A stretch of DNA of 64,000 bases from Burkholderia sp. Nafp2/4-1b (lineage in GTDB: Bacteria > Pseudomonadota > Gammaproteobacteria > Burkholderiales > Burkholderiaceae), in NCBI RefSeq assembly GCF_003635165.1, contig NZ_ML058597.1, positions 1,164,916 to 1,228,915 on the forward strand. The letters are read 5' to 3'. Below the pieces are notes generated by a model. That model was not told where the DNA came from. It saw only the letters and a program-made list of their open reading frames with translations, and searched no databases. The translations under genes and the position numbers were made by a program. Positions 52,677-60,819 of the stretch are shown piece after piece; the stretch's first letter is position 1, and every line of letters begins with the position of its first letter.

Positions 52677-54164
52677 ATGCAGACGCACGACGCCTGGCGC
52701 AGCCGCGCCGGCCAGCTCGACATCGATTCCCGCGCGTTCGTCGACGGCGCGTTCCGCGACGCGCACGACGGCACCACCTTCACGTGCACGAGCCCGATCG
52801 ACGGCCGCGTGCTCGCACAGGTCGCCCATTGCCGTCAGGCCGACGCCGACCTCGCGGTCGCGGCCGCGCGCCGTGCGTTCGAAAGCGGCGCGTGGCGCGA
52901 CGCATCGCCGCGCGAACGCAAGCGCGTGCTGCTGCGCTGGGCCGCGCTGATCCGCGAACACGCTGACGATCTCGCGCTGCTCGAAACGCTCGACACCGGC
53001 AAGCCGATCGGCGACACGACCACGATCGACATTCCGTCCACCGCGTATTGCGCCGAGTGGTTCGCCGAGGCGATCGACAAGACCGGCGGCGAAGTGGCGC
53101 CGGCCGATGCGCATCTCGTCGGGCTCGTCACGCGCGAGCCGATCGGCGTGGTCGCCGCGGTCGTGCCGTGGAATTTCCCCGCGATGATCGCGATGTGGAA
53201 ATGCGCGCCCGCGCTCGCGGCCGGCAACAGCGTCGTGCTGAAGCCGTCCGAGAAATCGCCGCTCAGTGCGCTGCGGCTCGCCGCGCTGGCCGCGCAGGCC
53301 GGGCTGCCGGCCGGCGTGCTGAACGTGCTGCCCGGCTTCGGCGACGCGGGCGAAGCGCTCGCGCGGCATCCGGACGTCGACTGCATCGCGTTCACCGGCT
53401 CGACCGCAGTCGGCCACAAGGTCGCGCGCTGCGCGGCCGATTCGAACCTGAAGCGCGTGTGGCTCGAACTCGGCGGCAAGTCGCCGCAGATCGTGCTGCC
53501 CGACTGCCCCGATCTCGATCGCGCGGCGCGCACCGTCGCGCATGCGGTGTTCTACAACACCGGGCAGATGTGCACCGCCGGTTCGCGGCTGCTCGTGCAT
53601 CGTGCGATCCGCGACGAACTGGTCGCGCGCGTGCTCGCGATCGCGCCCGAGTACGCGCCCGGCGATCCGTTGTCGCCCGACACGCGAATGGGCAGCCTGA
53701 TCGATGCCGCGCAGGTCGAGCGCGTGCTCGGCTACGTCGACGCCGGCCGCGACGAGGCGACGCTGCTCGCGGGCGGCCAGCGCGCGCGTACGGCGAGCGG
53801 CGGCCAGTACGTCGAGCCGACCGTGTTCGACTGTCCGCGGGCCGATGCACGGATCGTGCGCGAGGAGATTTTCGGGCCGGTGCTGGCGGTGACCGCGTTC
53901 GACGAGCTGGATACGGCCGTCGCGCTCGCGAACGACACGCGCTACGGGCTCGCGGCGTCGGTGTGGACGAGCAACCTGACGACCGCGCATGAAACCGCGC
54001 GGCGGTTGCGCGCGGGGACGGTGTGGGTGAACGGCTACGAGGAAACCGACGACATGAACTTCCCGTTCGGCGGCTTCAAGGAGTCGGGCAACGGGCGCGA
54101 CAACTCGCTGCACGCGCTCGAGAAGTACACGGAGTTGAAGTCGACGGTGATTCGGTTGCGGTAA
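52677..54164 (+). CDS. NAD(P)+-dependent aldehyde dehydrogenase (PuuC/KauB-like)
   Basis: A 495-aa ALDH. The catalytic Cys is C299 (GQMCTAGS) and the general base Glu is E264 (ELGGKSPQ); PWNFPAMIAMWKCAPALAAG and FTGSTAVGHK form the NAD site. It is closest in pattern to gamma-glutamyl-aminobutyraldehyde and 4-guanidinobutyraldehyde dehydrogenases. It follows the thioesterase by 31 bp with an AAGGAGC site. In the arginine transaminase route it would oxidise 4-guanidinobutyraldehyde, the AruI product. The substrate is inferred from context. Confidence 0.9.
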   Translation: MQTHDAWRSRAGQLDIDSRAFVDGAFRDAHDGTTFTCTSPIDGRVLAQVAHCRQADADLAVAAARRAFESGAWRDASPRERKRVLLRWAALIREHADDLALLETLDTGKPIGDTTTIDIPSTAYCAEWFAEAIDKTGGEVAPADAHLVGLVTREPIGVVAAVVPWNFPAMIAMWKCAPALAAGNSVVLKPSEKSPLSALRLAALAAQAGLPAGVLNVLPGFGDAGEALARHPDVDCIAFTGSTAVGHKVARCAADSNLKRVWLELGGKSPQIVLPDCPDLDRAARTVAHAVFYNTGQMCTAGSRLLVHRAIRDELVARVLAIAPEYAPGDPLSPDTRMGSLIDAAQVERVLGYVDAGRDEATLLAGGQRARTASGGQYVEPTVFDCPRADARIVREEIFGPVLAVTAFDELDTAVALANDTRYGLAASVWTSNLTTAHETARRLRAGTVWVNGYEETDDMNFPFGGFKESGNGRDNSLHALEKYTELKSTVIRLR

Positions 54165-54333
54165 AGGGCACGGGCGGCGTCCGGCCACCCGTTTCGCGCC
54201 GCGCGCACCGCCTTTCAACGGCGCGGCGACCCTGATTCATTCCTGCCACGAAACAATCAATAGCGATCCGGCGATTCACGTCGCCGTCCGCACGTTTTAG
54301 ACTGTCGGATCACTCCCCCACCGGACCCTCGCA

Positions 54334-55023
54334 ATGACCGACGTCCTGCCGCTGACCACCGACTCCGAATCGGGCCTCCAGTACCGCCTGCGCCCGGCCG
54401 CCGGCCGCCCTGCCGGCCGCCTGTTGCTGCTGCATGGCGTCGGCGGCAACGAAACCAACCTGCTGAACCTGGCCGGCACGATCGACCCGCGTATCGAAAT
54501 CGCGTTCGTGCGCGGCCCGCTGACGTTCGGCCCGAACCAGCACGCGTGGTTTCCGGTGCGCTTCGGTGCGAACGGCCCCGAAATCGATGCGGCCCGCGCG
54601 GATGCGAGCCGCGTACAGCTGATCACGCTGCTGCATGCGCTGAGCGCGCAAGACACCGCAAACAACACCCCCGCGTTGCCCACCGTGATCGCCGGGTTCA
54701 GCCAGGGCGGCATCATGAGCGCGAGCGTCGGCCTCACGTCGCCGGCCGACGTCACCGCATTCGCGGTGCTGTGCGGCCGCATCCTGCCGGAGATCGATCC
54801 GCTGATCGCGTCGCACGATGCATTGAGCGCGTTGCACGCACTGGTGATACACGGCCGCTTCGACGACAAGCTGCCGGTCGCATGGGCCGACACGGCCGAT
54901 GCAAAGCTGACGTCGCTCGGCGTCGCGCACGATACGCGGCTGTATGACGCCGGTCACGAACTCACTGCGGAGATGGCCCGCGACTTCAGCCGCTGGGTCG
55001 CCGCACGCACCGGGCTGAACTAG
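54334..55023 (+). CDS. Alpha/beta-hydrolase, phospholipase/carboxylesterase family
   Basis: A 229-aa serine hydrolase with oxyanion loop LLLLHGVGGNE, nucleophile elbow GFSQGG, then the acid in HGRFDDKLP and the His in DAGHELT, as in bacterial carboxylesterases of the YpfH/EstB type. It has no signal peptide. It stands alone between the aldehyde dehydrogenase and the convergent permease gene. The substrate is unknown. Confidence 0.88.
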   Translation: MTDVLPLTTDSESGLQYRLRPAAGRPAGRLLLLHGVGGNETNLLNLAGTIDPRIEIAFVRGPLTFGPNQHAWFPVRFGANGPEIDAARADASRVQLITLLHALSAQDTANNTPALPTVIAGFSQGGIMSASVGLTSPADVTAFAVLCGRILPEIDPLIASHDALSALHALVIHGRFDDKLPVAWADTADAKLTSLGVAHDTRLYDAGHELTAEMARDFSRWVAARTGLN

Positions 55024-55057
55024 GCGCAGCGGGCGGCCGAGCCGCCCGTGCGTATCG

Positions 55058-56578
55058 TCAGACGTTACTCGCCGGATCGGCGCCGAGCGGCGCGCCGGAA
55101 GCGTTGGCCGCGCCGGCAGCATTAACAGCCGCCTCCCGCGCCGCACCGCGCTTCGCAAGCTTCCAGCCGATCACCAGCGCGAGCACGACGAACGGAATCA
55201 TCCCGACGGTCCACGTGCCGCCCGGATAATCGAATGCCATCATCACCAGCACGCTGACGAGAAAGCCGAGCGTGAGCCACGACGTGAACGGCGCGCCGGG
55301 CATCCGGAACGACACCGGGCTCAGTTCGCCGCGATTGACGGCACGGCGGAACAGGATCTGGCACATCACGATGAAGCCCCAGGTCGTGATGATCCCGAGC
55401 GACGCCATGTTCAGCACGATCTCGAACGCCTGCGCCGGCACGATGTAGTTCAGCGGCACGCCGATCGCGTTGACCGCGACCGTGACGAGGATCCCGCCGT
55501 ACGGCACGCCGCGCGCATTCATCCGCGACACGAAGCGCGGCGCCGAGCCGCCCATCGCGAGCGAGCGCAGCACGCGCCCCGTCGAATAGAGGCCGGAGTT
55601 CAGGCTCGACAGCGCGGCGGTCAGCACCACGACGTTCATCACCGTGCCGACGTACGGCACGCCGAGCTTGCTGAAGAACGTCACGAACGGGCTTTCGTGC
55701 GCGCTGTATGCGGTCCACGGCAGCAGCATCGTCAGCAGCACGACGGAGCCGACGTAGAACAGCGCGATACGCCACATCACGCTGTTGATCGCCTTCGGCA
55801 GCACCTTGCGCGCGTCGGCGGTCTCGCCCGCCGCGACGCCGACGAGCTCGATGCTCGCATACGCGAACACGACGCCCTGCACGATCAGCACCGCCGGCAG
55901 GATGCCGTGCGGAAAGATCCCGCCGTGGTCCGCGATCAGATGCAGCCCCGTCATCTGCCCGTCGACCGGATGGCCGCTCGCGAGGAACACGGCGCCGACC
56001 GCGAGGAACAACGCCAGCGTGCCGACCTTGACGATCGAGAACCAGAACTCCATCTCGCCGAACACCTTCACGCCGATCATGTTCATCACCGACACGATGC
56101 CGAGCGCGCCGAGCGCGAACACCCATTGCGGCACGTCGGTGAACACGGCCCAGTACTTCATGTAGATCGCGACCGCGGTGATGTCGACGATGCCGGTGGT
56201 CGCCCAGTTCAGGTAGTACATCCAGCCCGCGACGAACGACGCGCGCTCGCCCATGAACTCCCGCGCATACGACACGAAGCTGCCGCTGGTCGGCCGGTGC
56301 ATCACGAGCTCGCCGAGCGCGCGCATGATCAGGAACGCGAACGCGCCGCACACGAGATACACGACCGCGAGCGCGGGCCCCGCGCTCTGCAGCCGGCCGC
56401 CCGCGCCGAGAAAGAGGCCCGTGCCGATTGCCCCGCCCATCGCGATCATCTGCACGTGGCGCGGCTTCAGGTGCTTCTCATAGCCGGACTCGTGCGACGC
56501 GAACATCGCGTCGCGATCGGCATGACGAGTGTCGGCGCCGCCGGCCGTGTCGACCGGGCGCTCGCTGGCGTGCTTCAT
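55058..56578 (-). CDS. ansP: Amino acid permease, L-asparagine permease-like
   Basis: A 506-aa APC-family transporter with about twelve helices; [20 protein letters not shown] is the hallmark N-terminus of the AnsP/CycA/GabP branch. It lies ~120 bp downstream of aspartase on the same strand, and an asparaginase gene is close by, so asparagine or aspartate is the likely substrate. The ATG at 56578 (MKHASERP) has GGAGA at good spacing. A related neutral amino-acid specificity cannot be excluded. Confidence 0.82.
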   Translation of the reverse strand: MKHASERPVDTAGGADTRHADRDAMFASHESGYEKHLKPRHVQMIAMGGAIGTGLFLGAGGRLQSAGPALAVVYLVCGAFAFLIMRALGELVMHRPTSGSFVSYAREFMGERASFVAGWMYYLNWATTGIVDITAVAIYMKYWAVFTDVPQWVFALGALGIVSVMNMIGVKVFGEMEFWFSIVKVGTLALFLAVGAVFLASGHPVDGQMTGLHLIADHGGIFPHGILPAVLIVQGVVFAYASIELVGVAAGETADARKVLPKAINSVMWRIALFYVGSVVLLTMLLPWTAYSAHESPFVTFFSKLGVPYVGTVMNVVVLTAALSSLNSGLYSTGRVLRSLAMGGSAPRFVSRMNARGVPYGGILVTVAVNAIGVPLNYIVPAQAFEIVLNMASLGIITTWGFIVMCQILFRRAVNRGELSPVSFRMPGAPFTSWLTLGFLVSVLVMMAFDYPGGTWTVGMIPFVVLALVIGWKLAKRGAAREAAVNAAGAANASGAPLGADPASNV

Positions 56579-56701
56579 GGTATGTCTCCGTTTCTTGATG
56601 TGTGTCGATGTGTGTTGACGTGTCGCGCCCATCGACGGGGCGCTGCGGGAACGGCCGCGCGCGGGCCGCCGGCGGCATGCGCCGGCGCCGCACGGCCGGA
56701 A

Positions 56702-58108
56702 TCAGTACGCGCGCGGACGGATCAGCGCTTCGGGCTGCAACGCTTCGTCGAGTTGCGCGGCGGTCATCAGCTGGTGATCCAGCACGACCTCGCGGATCGA
56801 CTTGCCGCTCTCGTGCGCCTCGGCGGCCACGGCGGTCGCGCGCTTGTAGCCGATGTACGGGTTCAGCGCGGTCGCGAGCGCGACCGAACGCTCCATCGTT
56901 TCGCGCAGCCGCTCGGGGTTCGCGGTGATGCCGGTCACGCAGCGGCCGGTGAGCGTCGTGCACGCGGCCGTCAGGTGGCTGAAGCTGCGGAACAGCGCGC
57001 TCGCGATCACCGGCTCGAATGCGTTGAGCTGCAACTGCCCGGCTTCGGCGGCGAACGTCACCGTCAGGTCGTTGCCGAACACTTCGAACGCGACCTGGTT
57101 CACGACTTCCGGAATCACCGGGTTCACCTTGCCCGGCATGATCGACGAGCCGGCCTGCACCGGCGGCAGGTTGATCTCGCCGAAGCCGGCGCGCGGGCCG
57201 CTCGACAGCAGCCGCAGGTCGTTGCAGATTTTCGACAGCTTGACCGCGATCCGCTTCAGCACGCCGGAGATCTGCACGAACGCGCCGCAGTCCTGCGTCG
57301 CTTCGATCAGGTTCGGTGCGGTGCTCAGGTCGAGGCCCGTGATGCGTCGCAGCGCGGCCAGCGCCTTCTCCGCATACTGCGGATGCGCGGTGATGCCGGT
57401 GCCGATCGCGGTCGCACCGAGATTGATCTCGCGCATCAGCCAGCCGGCTTCCTGCAGGCGCGCGATGTCTTCCGTCACCATCACCGCGTAAGTCGAGAAC
57501 TCCTGGCCGAGCGTCATCGGCACCGCGTCCTGCAATTGCGTGCGGCCGAGCTTCAGCAGGCCGGAGAACGCGTCGGCCTTCTCCGCGAACGCATCGCGCA
57601 GCCGCCCCATCGCCTCGAGCAGATGCTCGACCGCGAAGCAGGTCGCGATCCGGATGGCGGTCGGATAGACGTCGTTCGTGCTCTGCGCGAGATTGACGTG
57701 CTCGTTCGGATGCAGGTATTCGTACTGGCCGCGCGCGTGCCCCATGATTTCGAGCGCGCGGTTGCAGATCACCTCGTTCGCGTTCATGTTGGTCGACGTG
57801 CCGGCGCCGCCCTGGATGATGTCGACCACGAACTGGTCGTGCAGGCGGCCCTCGCGGATCTCGACGCAGGCGGCGGCGATCGCATCGCGATACGCGGCCG
57901 GCAGCAGCCCGAGCTCGCAGTTCGCATCGGCCGCCGCTTCCTTCACGGCCGCGAGCGCCATCACGAGATACGGCAGCGACGCGATCGTGCGCCCCGAAAT
58001 GTCGAAGTTCTCTTTCGCGCGCAGCGTATGGACGCCGTAGTACGCCGAGTCCGGAATGCTTCGCTTCCCTAAAAGATCCGCTTCGACGCGGAAGCCGTCT
58101 GCCGTCAT
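56702..58108 (-). CDS. aspA: Aspartate ammonia-lyase (aspartase)
   Basis: A 468-aa member of the fumarase/aspartase superfamily: FRVEADLLGKRSIPDSAYYG, GGAGTSTNMNANEV, HPNEHVNLAQSTNDVYPTA and the active-site loop GSSIMPGKVNP (320-330) with the catalytic Ser. It deaminates L-aspartate to fumarate and ammonia, feeding asparagine carbon into the TCA cycle. It is divergent from a LysR gene and upstream of the permease gene. Confidence 0.94.
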   Translation of the reverse strand: MTADGFRVEADLLGKRSIPDSAYYGVHTLRAKENFDISGRTIASLPYLVMALAAVKEAAADANCELGLLPAAYRDAIAAACVEIREGRLHDQFVVDIIQGGAGTSTNMNANEVICNRALEIMGHARGQYEYLHPNEHVNLAQSTNDVYPTAIRIATCFAVEHLLEAMGRLRDAFAEKADAFSGLLKLGRTQLQDAVPMTLGQEFSTYAVMVTEDIARLQEAGWLMREINLGATAIGTGITAHPQYAEKALAALRRITGLDLSTAPNLIEATQDCGAFVQISGVLKRIAVKLSKICNDLRLLSSGPRAGFGEINLPPVQAGSSIMPGKVNPVIPEVVNQVAFEVFGNDLTVTFAAEAGQLQLNAFEPVIASALFRSFSHLTAACTTLTGRCVTGITANPERLRETMERSVALATALNPYIGYKRATAVAAEAHESGKSIREVVLDHQLMTAAQLDEALQPEALIRPRAY

Positions 58109-58194
58109 GGTGTCCCTCCTGAATTGTCTCGTGCCGCCGCGGAAAACCGGCCGCGTGCGCCGCTTCGCGGTACGACGGGTCGCATTCTATGCCT

Positions 58195-58223
58195 TTGCAT
58201 AACGAAGCTCGCTTCTGTATTAT
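58195..58223 (+). promoter_or_regulatory. Promoter of the LysR gene
   Basis: TTGCAT (58195-58200), a 17-bp spacer and TATTAT (58218-58223) lie 39 bp before the LysR ATG, within the divergent region shared with aspartase (58109-58262). A LysR site should overlap, but no clear T-N11-A palindrome was picked out. Confidence 0.5.
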
Positions 58224-58262
58224 CGAAAGCGGTTTTGCGTGGGACGCAATAGCGAGAGACGA

Positions 58263-59237
58263 ATGAAAACAACGACGAGAGACACCGGCGTCGATCACCT
58301 GGGCGCGATGCGCGCCTTTGTGCGGGTCGTCGAAATGGGGAGTTTTTCCGCGGTCGCGAAGGAGATGCACGTGTCGACGTCGACCGTCGCGCGCAAGATC
58401 ACGGCGATCGAGGACGCGCTCGGCGTCGCGCTGCTGCATCGGTCGACGCACAGCGTGACGCTCACCGAAGCCGGCCACATCTACCTGGAACGCGCGGTCA
58501 CGCTGATCGCGGATCTCGACGACACGCTGCGCGTCGTCGCCGAGCTCAATGCGCGGCCGAGCGGCCCGCTGAAGCTCACCGCGCCGGTCGCGTTCGGTCG
58601 CCGTCATCTCGCGCCGCTGATCGCGCCGTTTCTCGCGCGCTACCCGACGATCCAGCTCGACGTGCGGCTCACCGACAACCACAACGACCTCGTCGCCGGC
58701 GGTTTCGATCTCGACATCCACGAGGGCGAGAACTATCTGGACAACCTGGTCGTCCACCGGCTGTCGCGCAACGACAGCATCCTGTGCGCGACGCCCGGCT
58801 ATCTCGACCGCTGCGGGCGCCCCGCGACACCCGACGATCTGCAACAGCACAACTGCCTGCGCTACGTGCACCCCGACGGCGATCCGCGCTGGGAACTCGT
58901 GCGCGGCGACGCGCGGCACAGCGTGCTGCCGGCCGGCAATCTCGTCACCGACCATTCGGAGCTGCTGCTCGACGCAACCTGCGCGGGCCTCGGCATCGCC
59001 GAGTTCGAGATCTGGCTGGTGCGCGACCTGCTCGCGAGCGGCCGGCTGGAACCCGTGCTGCCGCGCTACCGGCTGCAGAACAAGCTGACGGGCGAGTACA
59101 TCTACATCGCGTATCTGGCGAACCGGCGCAGCTCGGCGAAGCTGCGCGTGCTGAAGGACTTTCTCGCGGAACATCTCGCGCACATCGGCGAGCTGTCGGA
59201 AGTCGAGCTGGGGAAGATTCGCGACGCGGGCGCTTAG
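58263..59237 (+). CDS. LysR-family transcriptional regulator
   Basis: A 324-aa LysR protein. The HTH is near the N-terminus (VEMGSFSAVAKEMHVSTSTV), followed by the linker helix and a CrgA/DmlR-like effector domain (RPSGPLKLTAPVAFGRRHLAP). The ATG at 58263 has GAGAGAC upstream; a GTG at 58239 is less likely. It is divergent from aspartase, so it probably controls the aspartase-permease operon and perhaps the asparaginase gene. Confidence 0.88.
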   Translation: MKTTTRDTGVDHLGAMRAFVRVVEMGSFSAVAKEMHVSTSTVARKITAIEDALGVALLHRSTHSVTLTEAGHIYLERAVTLIADLDDTLRVVAELNARPSGPLKLTAPVAFGRRHLAPLIAPFLARYPTIQLDVRLTDNHNDLVAGGFDLDIHEGENYLDNLVVHRLSRNDSILCATPGYLDRCGRPATPDDLQQHNCLRYVHPDGDPRWELVRGDARHSVLPAGNLVTDHSELLLDATCAGLGIAEFEIWLVRDLLASGRLEPVLPRYRLQNKLTGEYIYIAYLANRRSSAKLRVLKDFLAEHLAHIGELSEVELGKIRDAGA

Positions 59238-59430
59238 TGGTCGCACGGGCGCGAGCGGCCGCGGTCGCGCCGGTCAGCCGCCGCGCACCGCAGGCCGTCG
59301 AGCTCGACGTCGCGGCAGTCGTGCCGCTGTCGCCGGCGCGCGGCGTCGTGAAACTGTCCGGCGAGCGCGCCGGGCAAGCGCGATGCCGCACGCGACGAAG
59401 CGCGCGTCATCGGCGCGATCCCGACGCCGC

Positions 59431-60495
59431 TCAGGCCGCCTGCAATTCGAACGGGAACGTCGCGTGCCCGATCTCGACGCCCTGCGTGTTCAGCATCCGC
59501 GGCCGGTGGAACGCGGCGAGCCGCGCGCGCTGCGCGTCCGTGCCGATCTGCAGACGTTCGAGCAGTTCGCTGACCATCATGTACAGCACGTCGATATTGC
59601 CGTCCTCGATCTTCACCGAGATACCGAGCGCGCCGTCGGCGCCGAGTGAGCGTGTGTGCGCCGACGCACGCACGCCGATCCCGTAACACGCATCCGCGCC
59701 GAGCTTGCCGACGACCTGCCCTTCGAAGGCGTCCATCAGCACCGTGCAGTAGCGGCCCTCTCCGGCGACCAGCTCCGGATGAGCCGTCATCGCATGATGG
59801 ATACGCGCCAGCGCGCGCACGCGGTCGGACGGCGCGCTGCCGCCGGCTTCGACCTTGTCCGCACCGTCGGCCAGCGACGCGTAAAGACGCGCCAGGCGAT
59901 CGAGCGGGAACGCCGGCGTCGGCAGGTTGCAGCCGTCAATCGCCCAGTCGACCTCGTCGTCGCGCAGTCCGCACGCGTCGGCGACCACGTGCTTCACGCG
60001 CGCCTGCATCGGATGCTCCGGCAGATGGTAGTCGGCGATCGCGGCGCCGATCGCCCGCGCGCCGGCCAGCATGCCGACATGCTTGCCCGAACAGTTGCTG
60101 CAGACGCCGGTCGGCGTGTAGTCGCGCTTGATCCACGACCGGTACACCGCGTCCGACAGCGGCGCATGGCCGCCGCACCGCAGATCCGACTCCTGCGCGT
60201 CGACTTTTGCGAGCATCGCCCGCGTGCGTGCGATGTGCCGCTCCTCGCTGCTGTGCGACGCGCACATCAGCGCGATGTCGGCCTCGTCGAAACCGAACCG
60301 GTCGGGCGCGCCCGTCTCGATCACGGACAGCGCCTGCGCCGGCTTCGCCGCCGAGCGTGCGAGCGTCATCCGGAACGGATCGCCGAGCCGGAACAGCAGC
60401 TTGCCGCCGGCATCCACCACCGCCACATCGGCGACGTGCGTGTTCTCGATCGCATAACCGCGGTACGTGACGACCGCTGCGCGTTGGGTGTCCAT
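59431..60495 (-). CDS. ansA: L-asparaginase, rhizobial AnsA type
   Basis: A 354-aa asparaginase of the R. etli AnsA family (PF06089-like), distinct from E. coli-type enzymes. Family segments are LARSAAKPAQALSVIE, ALMCASHSSEERHI, YTPTGVCSNCSGKHVGM and DGCNLPTPAFPL. It hydrolyses asparagine to aspartate and ammonia; aspartase encoded nearby continues the pathway. AAGGAGAC precedes the ATG at 60495. It points toward the LysR gene and is divergent from the TonB receptor gene. Confidence 0.9.
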   Translation of the reverse strand: MDTQRAAVVTYRGYAIENTHVADVAVVDAGGKLLFRLGDPFRMTLARSAAKPAQALSVIETGAPDRFGFDEADIALMCASHSSEERHIARTRAMLAKVDAQESDLRCGGHAPLSDAVYRSWIKRDYTPTGVCSNCSGKHVGMLAGARAIGAAIADYHLPEHPMQARVKHVVADACGLRDDEVDWAIDGCNLPTPAFPLDRLARLYASLADGADKVEAGGSAPSDRVRALARIHHAMTAHPELVAGEGRYCTVLMDAFEGQVVGKLGADACYGIGVRASAHTRSLGADGALGISVKIEDGNIDVLYMMVSELLERLQIGTDAQRARLAAFHRPRMLNTQGVEIGHATFPFELQAA

Positions 60496-60819
60496 CTGTG
60501 CTGTCTCCTTCGTCGGGCCTGATTGTGCCGGGGCCCGTGCAACCGGTACGGCAGTGTATCGATTCGTCGCGCGGTCCGCGCCGCCAGGACGATGGAAAGC
60601 GGTATTGCGCCAGATGCAAAGCCGCCGCCGGAATCGCGAAAGCCTGGCCGGTTCAGTACCAAAACCCTTCGATCGTTTACATATCTCGTAATAATTCGTA
60701 GAATTGCGACCGCTAACGCGAATCATACGCATTTGCATTAATGTCGCCCGATGTCACGGGGCCGCCCGCCGGCATCGCGACGACGCATCCAATCACCGAT
60801 ACTTCCGCTGCCTGTCGCC
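60496..60819. other. Divergent intergenic region, asparaginase / TonB receptor
   Basis: The left part is the asparaginase leader (G+C-rich). From 60655 to 60745 the sequence is A+T-rich and must contain both promoters, with a Fur-like element at 60718-60742. From 60746 to 60819 it is the receptor leader; an in-frame ATG at 60751 would add 23 basic residues before the signal peptide and is not used. Confidence 0.45.
60718..60742 (+). promoter_or_regulatory. Fur-box-like element upstream of the siderophore receptor
   Basis: The stretch reads gcgaatcat-acg-catttgcattaat, an A+T-rich imperfect inverted repeat that resembles Fur sites seen before TonB receptors (alternating NAT triplets around a central base). 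It lies about 80 bp before the receptor ATG. Iron control is expected for such genes. Confidence 0.5.
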
